Part shown: piece by piece, positions 23,777-36,753 of the stretch | How the letters are laid out: each line of letters opens with the position of its first letter | How positions within the stretch are numbered: position 1 is the first letter of the stretch | Notes under the pieces: model-generated | What the model was told of the DNA's origin: nothing | Seen by the model: only the letters and a program-made list of their open reading frames with translations | The model's database searches: none | Translations under genes and position numbers: made by a program | Source of the DNA: Gigaspora rosea | Lineage: Eukaryota > Glomeromycota > Glomeromycetes > Diversisporales > Gigasporaceae | Assembly (NCBI GenBank): GCA_003550325.1 | Contig: QKWP01000234.1 | Coordinates: 193,824-257,823 of the forward strand | Reading direction: 5' to 3' | DNA: 64,000 nucleotides

Positions 23777-26293
23777 GACAGATCCAGGGTGTAGGTGAGA
23801 TTTTTTGGGTCACGTGAAAAACTGGCCTCCGATCACCCCGATTAAGATCCCCTCTCTAGTTACACAGATCAAAATATATACAACCCCTTTTTTTTTGTTT
23901 ATATCTTATAATTTTTTTTGCTGTTCTTTACCTCAAGACTTGTGCCTCTTTTTGTTGCTGGAGTCATCGTTTTCTCTTTTCATTGCTAGCATCGTTGTCG
24001 CTCTTTTCGTCACTCATGCTGCCTCTTTCCATTGCTCGTGCTGCTTCTTTTTGTTATTTGTGCTGCCTCTTTCGTCGCTTATGCCACCTCTTTTCGTATA
24101 CTTCTTTGGCAGAACCTACAAAAAAAAAGAAAGAATAAAAGAAAATACTTGTCTTTAACTCAGCTTTTTATAATATTTAATTCATACTAATTTATTTCTG
24201 TATTTGTAGATCGCAGGATTAGTACTTGCACAGTTAGTGTTAGGGTTAGGATTAGTATAGTATAAAAAGGTTTATGTAAATAATTTTAAAATAATAAATA
24301 AAATAAAGCTTACCGTATAACTGAAAAGAGCTTTCAAAGTGTTTTCTTATTCGATTATAATGTATAAAAAGCCGTTAGGTTATTCCTTGTTAAAATTCTA
24401 GATATTATCTTCGAGAATTATTTATGCAACCAAACATACCGTTTCATACACATCTCTAGTACATACAAAAAAAAATAATTTAAGATAAATAAATAAAAAT
24501 AAATTAAATTAAATAAATAATTTAAAAAAAATAAAGTTGAAACGAATTTAAAAAAACTAAAGAAAATAATTTAAGAATTAAAAATTAATTAAAAAAAAAT
24601 CAAAATATAATTTATTAAATAAAAAAAAAATAATAATAATTNAATTAAAAATAAAAATAAAAGAATATAAAAAAATATAAAAAAAATTTAAAATAAATAA
24701 AATAAAAAAAAACGAATTAAAAAAAATAATAAATTAAAAAAAAATCAAAACATAATTTATTAAATAAAAAAAAAATAATAATAATTTAAAGTAAAAAATA
24801 AAGACAAATTAAAAAAAAAATTAAACCGAATTAAGGGTAGGGTGAACGTAGATCAATTTTAATAGTGATCACGTTGTAATCATATGAAATCAGGTGATCG
24901 ACCAATCAGGATTGTAAACAACATAAATTCAACCAATCAGAATTAATAATTTTTGTGCGACCTAAGGAAATTTGGGGTCATCTAAGTTTTTTTTACCAAT
25001 ATATGAAGGTAGATTTTTTCAAATGATATAGGGTTTGAATTTTACTATGACAAATAAGAAGCTTCAAATTATATGCCACGAAATTTTGGAGAACATTGGC
25101 AATAATTCTAAAAAGTTTTATTAGAAGCATGTGTTTGATTTCTATATAAAATTTTGCTGTATCACGTAAATCATATGAAAATTGATTTACGATCACCCTA
25201 CCCATAAAAAACAAATATAAAAAAAATTTTAATTTGGTTTAATTTTTTTCTTTTTAATTTTTTTTACTTTTTTTTTATTCGTTTAAATCTTTTTTTAATG
25301 TCTTATTTTATTTTTTTAAATTATTTATTTAATTTAATTTAATTTTATTTATTTATCTTAAATTATTTTTTTTGTACGTACTGGTATCAACGAATTACTA
25401 TTTTAATTCTTGTATTAATAACTTTTTATTAAAATAAAAATCAGGAAGCAAATCAAAACATAACGAAATAATAGAAGAATCAAAAAGGGACCAACGTACG
25501 TATATATGTTCATACTAGAGTGGAACAATGAGGTATGCTTGGTTGCATAAATGCTATAATTTTTCGAAGACAATAATTTAGTATCACTAGAATTTTAACA
25601 AAGAATGACCTAACGGCTTTTTATATGATAGGGAAGAAGTTAAAAAAAGCTCTCTTTATAATCAAATAAAAAACGTTATACGGTAAACTTAATTTTTTTT
25701 TTATTTTACTTTAAATTATTTTAAAATTATTTACATAAACCTTTTTACTATCTAATACTATACTAATCCTAACCCTAACTTTAAATTGCGCAAGTACTAA
25801 TTCTGCGATCTACAAATACAGAAATAAATCAGTACGAATTAAACATTATAAAAAGCCGAGTTTAAAGACAAGTATTTTCTTTTATTCTTTCTTTATTTTT
25901 TCTCAACTTGAACTAACCTTTCTTTTTTTTTGTAGGTTCTGCCAAAGAAGTATACGAAAAGAGGTGGCATGAGCGACGAAAGAGGCAGCACGAATGACGA
26001 AAAGAAGCGGCACGAGCAACGAAAAGAGGCAGCACGAGTGATAAAAAGAGTGACAACGACGCTAGCAATTAAAGAGGCACTAGTAAACGACGACTCCAGC
26101 GACGAAAAGAGGCACAAGTCTTGAGATAAAGGACGGCAAAAAAAAAATTATAAGATATAAACAAAAAAAAAGGGTTGTATATATTTTGATCTGTATAATT
26201 GGGAAGGAGATTTGCCCCTGATCTTAATCGGGGGTGATCGAAGGCTGGGTTTTCATATGACCCGGAAAATCTCACCTACGCCCTGGATCTGTT
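23777..26293. mobile_element. Fold-back with 9-bp TSD (Mutator-like)
   Basis: A perfect 9-bp duplication ATCTGTAAT (23768-23776, 26294-26302) flanks two inverted arms of about 1 kb whose tips read ACAGATCCAGGG. Long inverted repeats plus a 9-bp duplication are typical of MULEs; no MURA-type transposase is present. Each arm holds diverged 27-bp GCTGCCTCTTTCGTCGCT units; the right arm on + (about 25935-26124) reads as a 62-codon, highly charged open stretch after a possible splice acceptor. The low-complexity centre holds a TTAA MITE (24835-25203). Confidence 0.8.
24835..25203. mobile_element. TTAA-flanked MITE, copy a
   Basis: 369 bp with ends GGGTAGGGTGAACGTAGATC and GATTTACGATCACCCTACCC, flanked by TTAA and ATAA. 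One of five related copies here (others at 36381, 38832, 41094, 59474). TTAA targeting recalls piggyBac, but no transposase is present. It occupies the centre of the fold-back at 23777. Confidence 0.8.
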
Positions 26294-26775
26294 ATCTGTA
26301 ATTGCCCAAAATCTGAACTAATCCGAGATATTCGGAACTGTCCGAAACTGTACTAAACACGTGAATCAAATCTGACCAATAATATTTGTTATGGGCATTC
26401 TTAGATCATAGGTATTGGATCATTGGAGTTACGGTATGTGGAGTTTATGTAGTTCGCAAATGATTTTTTCATTTACTTACATCAATTCAAAGGTTTTGTT
26501 AGGTCAAAATTTACCGTAGTGCACTGACCAAAATACCCCCTTTCTTAGTACCCCCCATGCAAAAGATCTGGTATTTTGCATAGCGTCTTTTTTTTCACCG
26601 GGTATAATATCTGGGTATTTTACAAATTTTCAATATGGAATTTTGTAAAAGACCCGGATATATCATATTTATTACCGTTGTCAACTGAAATGTGCTGGTG
26701 CTGCTTACTTTGTAGACAATTACTTAATGGGACCTCAACAAATTTTATTTTTTTTCCGTTTTATAATTCAACATA

Positions 26776-26891
26776 CCGTATTACCGCATAATAACGCGCA
26801 GGGGCGTTATTTCGAGGTTCGGCCTGAATTAAGCTTAATTCGGGCCGAAATTCATAATTTCACCCCTGCGCGTTATTTCGCGGTAATACGG
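26776..26891. mobile_element. 116-bp TA-flanked palindromic MITE
   Basis: Ends CCGTATTACCGCATAATAAC and CCGTATTACCGCGAAATAAC (inverted) with TA on both sides, and arms with AACGCGCAGGGG. Almost the whole element is a hairpin. It is notably GC-rich against its surroundings and sits inside the pogo-like element. Confidence 0.85.
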
Positions 26892-27362
26892 TAGTAAAAA
26901 TATTATTAAAAAAATCCTATTCGAAATACATCACTTATTTACTAGTAAAAGTCGTGTACCTTAATTTTTTTTAAAAAAAAACAAATTAGTCAATAAATTA
27001 AGCGAAAATCAAAAAAGGCTCTAATTATTCTCATCTAACATTATGCATTTTACTAGCATACCTACCGCCTTGGCATATTTATGATGAAATTTCATTTGAT
27101 AGCAATATCCAACACGATGCTTTATTTGAAAATAATGACCCAAATATAGCCTCAGCTTACAATTTCAGAAATTTATTGCAAATAATAAATGCATTATGTT
27201 GACCCTTTCTACTCCATTCTAATTGCAATAACTAATCTTGATTCAATTTTTCATCTCCGAATTCTATTATGTAATAATTTGGTCATAATGTATTAACAAC
27301 AATGCATAAAAAATAATATACCATAGATGAAACTAAAAGCTATAAAAATCCACTTACTAATT

Positions 27363-27650
27363 GAACATTAATTCCAGTCTTGAACAACAGAAAATTCTTC
27401 GCCTTCTTCATAATAATTATCATAAACTATTCCACTTTCATTTGCATCTTCACTTTCGCTTTCATTTGCATCTTCACCTTCACTCTCGTTTGCATATTTA
27501 CCTTCATTTTCATTTGTATTTTCACCTTTACTTTCACTGTATCTTCATCTTCACTTTCATTTGCATCTTCACCTTCACTTTCGTTTGCAATTTCACCTTC
27601 ATCGTTATCATCATCATCTCGATCTTCGGATTCTTCTTCGCTTTCAATTC
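27363..27650 (-). repeat. Acidic-tail coding minisatellite
   Basis: On the minus strand, tandem units of about 18-24 bp encode ANESEGED-type acidic repeats, ending EEGEEFSVVQDWN near 27363. This is the former C-terminus of the pogo-like transposase, now beyond a stop and with at least one frame change within the repeat. Confidence 0.75.
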
Positions 27651-27651
27651 C

Positions 27652-29028
27652 TCATCCCGGATTAGTTTGATTATCAATTCGTGTAAAATCAAAAATTAGA
27701 TCATCCTCGGATCCATCCATTTCATTTGAGATTCCACAACATTTAAAAGACTTCCTAACTAAATTAACATTGATAGCTTCCCAAGCTTCTTTTACCCAAT
27801 TCGCGACTAAAGAATAAGAAGGACGCTTCAATTTGCCTGCCTTAGTATATTCTTTAATGCCTTCATCAAACCATTGATTATAGATCTTTCGCATCTATTT
27901 AAAATATTGTTAAATTCAATTAATGCAACTACAATATCAAAAATTCGCAGATTAAAATATATTTTATAAAAAAAAAAAGATATTAGTTTGATTATACTTT
28001 TGCTTTAAATGGCTTGTTCAAAGAAACATCAAGAGGTTGTAGGTGAGATGTTAAACCACGAGGAATTATAGCCAAATCAGTATGTTTTCCATAAAAACGA
28101 CGTTTGACAAGATCTGTTTTATAACCAGCGAATGCATCCAAAATCAACAAAGAAAGTGGATTGCTTCTAGATTGTGTTCGTTGGGTCCAAATATTTTCCA
28201 CCCACCATAACATTTCATTTTCATTCATCCACCCTGAAGGGTTAGCACGTACAACTACACCATCGGGAAATTCTTCACAAGGTACATTAACTAGTTTAAA
28301 AATGATTACACGTGGGAGCTTAGTGCCATCAGCCAAGCAGGCTAAAACAACGGTAAAGTTCGAATTTTCATGCCCAGTAGACGCAATTGCAATGGTTTTG
28401 GTGCCTTTTTCTTCAATAGTAGTATTATAAGTCATATTAAAAGCCACAGCAGTTTCGTCCATATTACCAATTAGTGACAAAGGATAATTATATTTACGGC
28501 GTTTGAAATGTACAAGAGATAAAAATTCATTTTGATCTTCTAGGTAAGTTTCAGGAAGATGTTGAGCAGTTGTAGTACGCCTTCGGTTTACCAAATTATT
28601 TCTTGACATAAACCCATCTACCCATTTTTGCGAAAATTTATGATTTCCAATCCCCCGATACCTTTCTTGGAAGTGAGAAGTAGCGCAAAGTCACGAGCCT
28701 TCGCTTGAATCATGTACCGACTAACAGTTTTATTCTGAGATCGAAGCCCCCGAAACCATTCAATTAATTCAGTTTCGAGTTCAGGGTATTTTGGTCTAGC
28801 TCCAATTAACAACTTCTGAATGTATGGTGCAGTTTTCAAGAGTTTTGATTTTTTATTTATCCAGTCTCGAAGTTGGCTTGGTTGAATTTTAAATTCTTTA
28901 GCGGTTGAGCGTTTACTATGTCCTTTTTCATAGTAAGCGACTATCATTAATTTTTCACGTGCTGACCACGATCTTCTTTTTTTACTTGTAATTCGTGCAC
29001 GTCGAGCCTTAAAATTTCCACGGACCAT
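27652..29028 (-). pseudogene. Pogo-like transposase (CENPB HTH + DDE_1)
   Basis: Transposase of the enclosing element, read right to left. 28618-29028 gives the DNA-binding region (SKKRRSWSAREKLMIVAYYE, FKIQPSQLRDWI). 27998-28609 gives the DDE_1 core (YPLSLIGNMDETAVAFNM, GWMNENEMLWWVENIW, LLILDAFAGYKTD, DLAIIPRGLTSHLQPLDVSL). A 103-bp GT-AG intron (27895-27997) joins PFKAK to MRKIYNQWF. A frameshift near 28620-28660 separates the two domains, and a TGA at 27652-27654 precedes an acidic tail that formerly continued to about 27363. The catalytic acids are intact. Confidence 0.85.
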
Positions 29029-29546
29029 TATGCAAGATTTTGGTAGAGGGTTCTATAAGGTGCGAGAATTAATGTATGTAGTATGGGGGTTTTTTTTTTT
29101 TTTTTTTTTTTTCATTACGGTACATTTAAAAAATTTCTTGCTTTCAGAAAATAAGTCTGGTGAATCAACTTTTTACATTTCACAGACCTGCAAATATTTT
29201 TTGACGCTTATGCGTAATACTGTAATAGGTTTGGTTTTAGTTCTACAGATATGGAAAGCTGCTAATAAATTTGTGCGCGGTGTGTGCTTAGGTAATCGTT
29301 CTTTTTTTTTCGAAGTACGAATTGGCTTTATATTACCAGTACCTGTACGACGCTACCATATGTCATGTAAAATACCCCCCATATAAAATACCCCATCAAA
29401 GTACCCCCGAACAAAATATCCCCCACCTAAAAGATCCTACCGCACAAAATACCCGTTACCGAATGAAATACCCACGGGTATTTTGTAAGATTTTTGCCAG
29501 GGGTTTTGTATAAAACCCCGGGTCTTTTGGTCAGTGCACTACGGTA

Positions 29547-32136
29547 CCCATATTTATGGATTTGGCATCATCATCTGGATTAGTTCCTGGGACTCATGTT
29601 CATATGAATTTGCATGTAGTCAAGGTCTTTTAATTTCTAAGGCTTCTTGAAAGTATATTTACTTGTTCAGATGATTTCAAAGTTCATTAATTAACATCCA
29701 AATTAGTTAAATCATAATGTTTTATAAAACTATTTTGAGTAAGTATATCGGTAACGGTAACTTACCATATACAAGAGTGACGTGTATCTGTACTAGCCTA
29801 TGCTATTATCCATTTTAGAATTTGAAAATTAGTATGTCTTAGTGACAGACTTATAAGACCTACATTTCTTCCTAAAAAAAACCTTGTATTTCTCAATAAT
29901 AAACAACATACGGCTATTTAGATTAATTGGGTCTAGTAGAATTGCAGAATTTACCTCTAGCAAACATTAACTATAAATCAATCCGAGCCCAACCTAAATC
30001 AGGACAACTTTTTCAGCAAAATTGTTGAGTCCAATCAACCTATATGTACAATAATTTGCTATTAAAGACGGCAAGATAAAATTCTGTTAGAATGGTTCTT
30101 AATAATTAATTTATCAACCACAGTTAAGAATGAGAATATAATAGAATGATTTATCAAATATGAAATTACGTACATACAGTACATAAAAAATGAGGATCCA
30201 CGCTAAATTTGTGAATTTTAGGTAGTCTAAAATTATAAAATATAATATCGAAAGCCTGCTCTAATTATCAATTGTTTAGAGCAGACAAACTGAAAAGGAG
30301 AATATATTGTTAATATCTGCATATTTCTACATTAAACAATTCATTTTTCTAACATACTATAAAATATGTTTGTGAATTTTGTTAGTACTATTCACTTTCT
30401 GCTTAGTTCAGATCAGCTCAGTGCTATATAAAATGTTTTCAATTTTATGGAACTATAGAAATTTTTGCTTAAATATGAAAGAGGTATTTAACTGTATTAA
30501 TGTGCAATAAATGTCGAAAATGATATTGAAATATATTAAATAAAGGAACTGCAGAATTGCAGTCTGATTTGAAATATACTAAATCTACCTAACGATAACT
30601 TATACTCTTTTATTATGAACTTTATCCCTAAATTGTAACCCAACTCTAAACAAATAAGTTCTAATTTCAGCCTCATCCTGACAATAAAATCTGTAAATTA
30701 CAAAATTCACTATATACTATAAATTATTGGATTCATCAGTCAAATCTCATAAAGAATTCATTTATATCATTTTATGATGGGAGAAAATTAACATACTTCC
30801 GAAATATTCTGATTAATTTTAAATTAGAGTCATTAATGCAAAATGAAAATTTAACTTTGTGTAGTCTTATCGTTATAGGAGTTAATTGGTTAATAATCAT
30901 GTGCAGATCGAAACTAGCCAATCAGGCTATCGGAAATATCAGATTTTATCAGATTTATATTGGATTTTCGTCCCAATTTCGGGAATTTGGAATTTTAATT
31001 TCGGATCACTATCAAAATCTGAAATATTTCAGAAATGACAAAACAATTTCGCCCGCAACATTAATGTATGTAAGTAATTAATATGTCTATTCAATTTTTG
31101 CCAAATTTTATTGCTACATTTACTATGATAAATAATTTATGTTTTTACTAGTCATATTAAAACAAGATTCAAAAAGCCAAAACAAAAGATTCTTGAAATG
31201 CTACTGCAACTTTGAAACCAAAACAATGGACTTTGAACTATTGCTATGGCTGTGTAAATTATGAAATTTTGTTGAAAGACCCTTGAACTGCTTCACTTTA
31301 ATCATGAAGCCAAAAACAAAAAGTGATTGCATTGTCACTATAGCACAAACTATAAACAAAGGGTCCTTGAACTGCCACTGCAGTTATGAAGCCAAAAAAG
31401 AAGCTTTGAGCTGCTATATTAGCTGCGGAACCAAAAACGAAAGCTGTGTACTACTGCAGTCTCGAAGCTTACTTATAATCACTATTTAACCATTTAATAT
31501 CACTTTTTAACCAAAGTTATTATACTTAAAATATAGGGCTTTTAGAAAAAAGTCTAGGTAGGTACGATAGAGCCAGCCTTCACTACAAGATGAGTGATAG
31601 CAAAAAGAAAGATAATCTTCTTTACTAACCAAACGGTCCTTAAATATCATTGAAAGCAACTTTGCCTATCATAGTTACTCATCTTTTATATTATTAAAAT
31701 ATTGATCATAAAATACCTCAGTCAAATGACAAATTAAACATGTGACCTGATAAAGTCATCTGAATTTGCAATAATGATCACTCTGTCACCAGCTTTTCAC
31801 GAACTACAAAAATCACTTAATTATCAGATAATCTGAATGGCAAAAAATCAATATTGTGTATATTATTACAGTATTAAATAAAATTAATCTTTTAGTGTTT
31901 AAAAAATTTTAAAATTAAATTCTAATCAAAAATTTACGAAAAATGAAAAAATACTAGAAATCAATCATCTAAATCTTTGGTAGATTGTAATGTTTCTTAA
32001 TATTTGCTAATATATTCGCTATTTTTATTAATTTTTTTCTTTTTATCTATTGTGGAACTTTCAAATTACTAGTTAAACTTTAATGATATATGAATATGCT
32101 ATTGTGGTAAATTAGATTTATACACAGATTATGATA
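29547..32136. other. AT-rich stretch, no gene recognised
   Basis: No domain-bearing ORF, terminus or RNA gene was recognised. At 31160-31465 a degenerate repeat of about 90 bp recurs (CCTTGAACTGC...ATGAAGCCAAAAAC). A fragment at about 30840-30865 resembles the terminal AAGTTAATTTTCGT sequence of the MITEs at 51956 and 52210. Confidence 0.5.
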
Positions 32137-32532
32137 TTGCAATTATAGATGACCTGTGGGCCAACTAACGGGTGACCCGTAGATGATCTGTGGGTTGACC
32201 ACCCAGGTAGCTATAATTTCAACCCAGGTTATCTGCCCACCCGTAGGTGATCTAAGTGAGGCCTACTCAGATCTGAACTAGTGATGCTACCGAAATTGAT
32301 TTTTGAAAAAGGCCTATTTCATCTTCATTAGAGAAAATTAAAATTTTTTATAAGGAAGAGCAAATAAAATTCATATAGATATGTTCCTTATAATTTCGTC
32401 TATTCAAAAAAAGTATCAAAATAATTTTGTCTTTCAAATAAAATAGGTCAAAAACAATTTCATCTTCAAATTTTAATTTCAGGTTTTAGAACCCGAAATG
32501 CTTTTGTCCTCATGTATAGTCTGAATACTACT
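32137..32532. mobile_element. hAT-like relic split by a MITE
   Basis: Left part 32137-32278 is filled with GGTGACCCGTAGATGATCTG-type words, as at 23371. Its right end GAACACTA-type terminus (GAATACTA, about 32523-32530) has been pushed away by the MITE at 32279-32518. No target duplication was seen. Confidence 0.45.
32279..32518. mobile_element. 240-bp hAT-type MITE
   Basis: Starts TAGTGATGCTACCG and ends CCTCATGTATA, flanked by ATCTGAAC / GTCTGAAT (6 of 8). It has a near twin in inverted orientation at 53474-53711 with a perfect 8-bp duplication, which fixes the ends. Non-coding. Confidence 0.8.
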
Positions 32533-32549
32533 TTAGATAGTAAATACTT

Positions 32550-32830
32550 AGTGTAATCTCACTTGTTACTATAATTTATTTAAATCAAAAGAGTGTTTTT
32601 GCAAAATTTAACAAAAAAGATTTAAAGCAATTTGCAATTACAAAAGAAGCTACAATTAGAAGTATATGAGGATACTAATAATTGTTTAATTTGTATTATA
32701 AATAATTGTAGTTTATTAGTAAAAGAGTATGAAGACTTGATATTGAACTTGGGTCCACATTGGCTATATTTATACTTTTTGGTTTTTTTTACAAATATAA
32801 CTATCTATATCTACTATATGTGCAATATAT
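32550..32830 (+). repeat. Dispersed repeat, partner at 42170-42400
   Basis: About 250 bp match the reverse complement of 42170-42400, including AGCTACAATTAGAAGTATAT and AACTTGGGTCCACATTGGC. Parts read like decayed coding sequence but no domain is recognised. The ends are not defined. Confidence 0.55.
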
Positions 32831-33574
32831 GGGAGTGAGTCAGTAAAAAAGGGACAAATCATTTTTAGTTAATTTTAGTGCTTCGTTCCGCAATCCAACT
32901 AATTCAAATTGATCCGACAATTTAGATTAAATGTGGATATTCTTATCCGTAGATTTTATGCGGATAGATCCATAATATATTTCAGATTAAGAATAAGAAT
33001 GATTTGGATTATAATCCGTATTATCTTAGCATGTGATATGAAAATTGTAATTATGATTGGCCAAATGCTGACAAATATAGATGTATAGTTACTGCAAAAT
33101 CGTTATCTAAAATTTTTTACACTTTTAAGTTGGAAATAATTGAAAAGAACTTAAAAGGCTTGTTAGTTCAAATAGTTGTACCATATACAAAACCCCCAGA
33201 ACTCGAACCAGAATTATCTAGACTGCCCATTATGAATGAAAATATGTGTGCTATTTCTGTATTTAAATTTTCTCTCTAATGGTACAAATGCTCTACTATA
33301 TACTAGACCCGGGTCTAATATTAGATTTAGTCTTGGTATGGTATGAGACCCAGTCTTTTATATAGCAGTTTATGGTATTTATGCCCTTTATTTTTTCAAA
33401 ATCAGCAGTAAGACTAACTTAGAAATTGTACTTTAGATACAAATTCGGGAAATCAAAGTCAGTATTTCATACATATTTTATGTTTATTAAAGTGAGCTTT
33501 TCTAAAATAAATATGGAACTGCAGTTAACAAATTTCTATTCCAATAGGTACGAATCTAATGGTTCAGAAATTTA

Positions 33575-33766
33575 TCAATAGTATTGGAGAGTTAAGACCT
33601 TGGCTAATTGTTGACAATTGGTTTGGGCAGAAGTTAATTCAGTTCGCAGTCTGTTTACTTTTTCTTGTAGAACTAACATTACTTTTTGAGCCTGCTCTAA
33701 TTGAATTTCTAAATTTTTTTTTTGCTGTTCTATTTCTGAGATTAGTTGACCACGAGCAATTTTATT
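33575..33766 (-). CDS. Coiled-coil ORF fragment, origin unknown
   Basis: A minus-strand open stretch of about 63 codons, rich in Glu/Gln/Lys/Leu with heptad spacing (ISEIEQQKKNLEIQLEQAQ, LQEKVNRLRTELTSAQ), predicts a coiled coil. There is no start codon near its 5' end. It may be a fragment of a host gene or of an old retroelement; I cannot tell which. The plus-strand frame over the same bases is a Leu/Phe-rich shadow. Confidence 0.3.
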   Translation of the reverse strand, partial: NKIARGQLISEIEQQKKNLEIQLEQAQKVMLVLQEKVNRLRTELTSAQTNCQQLAKVLTLQYY

Positions 33767-33959
33767 TTATCTTTGTTATGTTTCAATATATAATTCGCCA
33801 CCAATATGTTAAAAAATAAAGACTGATAATATCAGTAAATATTTTATTATTGCGCGTAAATTTGAAAAAATTTTTACTATATACATATTGAATTTGCCAC
33901 CTTCTACTTATTTAAATAACTTGATGCCTATGCCTTTTTTAAAGGTTATTAATGTATTA

Positions 33960-36310
33960 TCTCCACTCTTTGACTGCTTTTACTGAACCATAATTGTTAT
34001 TTATACTTCATCACTCCATTCTGGTGCAAAAATTTGCATTATATTCATATTTCTTTTTAAGAATAACATTTAACCTACTAAAGCTGGATCTAAACTTGTT
34101 CTTTTAGGGCCAATCATATTACCAGTAGCTGAAAATAATCTTTCGCTCGAAACTGACGTTGCTGGAATTGCAAGATACTTTTTGGCTATTTTGGCAAGTT
34201 TTGGAAATTTTTGCAAATGCGTTCTCCACTAATCCAAAGAGTTTTCAGTACTTAATGCTGATAGAAATGATAGATATGTTGAAACTTCATCAAGAGCTTG
34301 CAGGTTCGGCACCGACTTATCTTTTTTTCCTTTTTACTTGGCGTTGTTGAAGATAATCCTTATATGATCGTGTTGGTGATTTGGTATTAGGTAAAGCTGG
34401 TTGAATTCGTCTAATTTACTAAATTCGTCATGAAGTCTTTGAACAATTAGTTGTTTTTCATCATCATTTAGAAATCCAAACCTTTATAACATGGATCTAA
34501 CAATGCTGCCATCAAACCAAGATAATTTGGATCATTTCAATAGTATATTAGTGCATTGTAAATATTTTCTTTAATTTTTTTCAAAATACCTGTCGTATCT
34601 AGTGAGTTTTTAATTAAAATTCTTTTTTAGTGATATTACTAATAATCTCATCATCGTCAAAGTCAATCGGCTGCATATCTTCAGCCTCTAATTCAAATAT
34701 GATATCCTCATCTAAAAAAAGATTATTATCCAGAGGAGTTTCACACGCCAAATAAAAAATCATTTCCTTAATAGTTGGAATGATTTTACTTAATGTAACA
34801 TATGTATTTCCCGAAAATTCTCGTGTTGCCTCTTCAAATGGCATTAGTACATTAATAAGTTGATCTTATAATTCCTATTCGTCGTCCAAGACAAGTATTC
34901 TTTTTAATTTACTGCTGTCCTTTTTTATTTCTCGATCAAACGAAGTATATAAATCAGTTTGAAGCTGAATAATTGCATCCTTTAAAAAAAAAAGATGATT
35001 TCAAGCATAATATAGAGAGTTCCAGCGTGTCAGTACGTCCTAAATACAATGCAAAACGTCTGCATAGCCAAGTTTTTTTTGCACTTCTTCTAATCGTTCA
35101 ACCTGTTTTTGGTATTGAAAATACAGAATTAGTCTTCTTGTGCGTGCTACTAGAATTTCTGCTGGTGCTAGTCCTTTTCCGATTGCTAGCTGCAGAGTAT
35201 GAGCCGAACACGAAAAATGTATAATTTTTTCACACCCCTCTTTTTTATTTAACAACGAAAAGTTGCGACCATATTACGTCCGTTATCAGTAGTAATAGAA
35301 ATTGTACAATTTTTAAGATTTCAATCTTCAATGCACTTATAAAGCTCTTCGGAAATAACTCTACTGGAATGTGGTAAGGGAACATATTTGTTTTCTAACA
35401 TTATGTCTTTAATTTCAAAATTTGCAGTTATCCAAGTTGCAGTAACTTCTAAATATCCATACTTAGCTTTGCTAGACCAAAGATCTATCGTAAGTGAAAT
35501 GTTTTCTACATTTTGAGTAAGGAGGTTTTGTAAATTTTCCTGGCTATAATTATAACTTTTGGCGATCATGGTTCTAATTTTTTTTCTTCCGGAATGATAA
35601 AAGAAGGATCAAATTCGGCTATTTTTTCCTTGTACGCTTTATTAGTAACTGTAGAAAGAGGCTGGTTCGAACGTAATATCCACTTGAGAAGTGTTTCTTC
35701 ACTTTTTTTTGAATGCGTTGAGAATGGGGATGAGGCTTCCGTACAAAATCGGTAATTTTGAAATTTCGTGGCTAAAAAGTATTAGTATTTTTTTTAAAAT
35801 TTAATTAATTCTATATTTATAATATTGTTATTTTATAATACCTTTTTTGAAATTTCTATGCAATCCTGTGAAATGATACCATGGCTGTCCCTAAGGTGTG
35901 TAATAAGGTTTCCCGTCGAACTTCCAACATTCTTGTATTCTGCGCTATATTGTTTACTCCCTTCATCTATGATTTTACAAATCCACATCTCTTCACCCTT
36001 ATCATTTACTATTTTTTCAAAATATTCCTGAGTAAATGATGGTTGTTTATGTTTGTATGGTCTTTTGCTTTTGGGTTCTTTAGCTAAAGCAAAAATGATA
36101 AATTTTTTATTAGTATTTAGATCTTGTACTTATTACTAATCGTATACCTTTATTTTGGCTTTCTAAAGATGTAGGAAAATAAGTTGTTGATTGAACGCTA
36201 GGCCTAGTAGTTGCTGATGAAAAGGTTTCAGCTGAGACTCCTGAACTTTCTACAATATCATCATCGTAATTATCAAAATAATTATCTTCTATTATCTTGT
36301 AAGCTTCCAT
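33960..36310 (-). pseudogene. Decayed BED-finger hAT transposase
   Basis: Minus-strand pieces in order: N-terminal acidic/Ser-rich region (36110-36310); BED-like finger region (about 35830-36085; GNLITHLRDSHGI, second Cys replaced); catalytic region (35321-35569, NISLTIDLWSSKAKYGYLEV; 35040-35255, CSAHTLQLAIGKGLAPAEIL; RWNSLYYA near 35010); STYVTLSKIIPTIKE-like block (34614-34844); dimerisation region (about 34060-34250, IPATSV.SERLF-like). Six or more stops and frame changes separate them. The family differs from the hAT at 4921. Possible right-end words lie at 36960-37070; no left end was found. Confidence 0.8.
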
Positions 36311-36380
36311 TGTCGCTTATACAGAATTTTGGCTTTTACAATTGCAGCAAGTGTCTATTTATCACATAAAGGTATTTTAA

Positions 36381-36753
36381 GGGTAGGGTGTCAATATTTC
36401 CATTTTCATATAAAATAGATTGTAGATCAACTTTGTATAACCATATCATATGATTTACATATAAACATCATATGATTCGACCAATGGGGATTATCAAATT
36501 TTTGTGTAACCCAGAAAAAACATATAGTGACCTCGGAAAATTTAATTCTATATAAAGTTTTTTTTTTTAAAGAAATGCATTTCTTACAACTTCACTATTA
36601 TAAACAAGCTACTTTAAACTATATATTATATAAATATGGTAAAAATTGACCCAGATAATAAAAAGTTTTATTAGAAGCATATTTTTATTTACTATATAAA
36701 AATTCAATCTACCATGTAGATCATATAAAAAATGATCTACATACACTCTACCC
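36381..36753. mobile_element. TTAA-flanked MITE, copy b
   Basis: 373 bp, ends GGGTAGGGTGTCAATA and CATACACTCTACCC, perfect TTAA on both sides (36377-36380, 36754-36757). It is inserted just upstream of the decayed hAT transposase. Confidence 0.85.

Larger units (their letters stand above)
26514..29544 (-). mobile_element. Pogo/Tigger-like DNA transposon
   Basis: Perfect 20-bp inverted ends CCGTAGTGCACTGACCAAAA with TA on both sides. AAAATACCCCC-type words crowd both subterminal regions. It encodes a minus-strand CENPB/DDE-type transposase (27652-29028) and contains a small MITE (26776-26891). It is probably autonomous in origin; this copy is disabled by a few changes in the transposase. Confidence 0.9.

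Noticed and set aside
27361-27699. His/Phe- and Phe/Ile-rich plus-strand ORFs
   Set aside because: They are the antisense of the acidic tail repeats of the pogo-like transposase on the minus strand.
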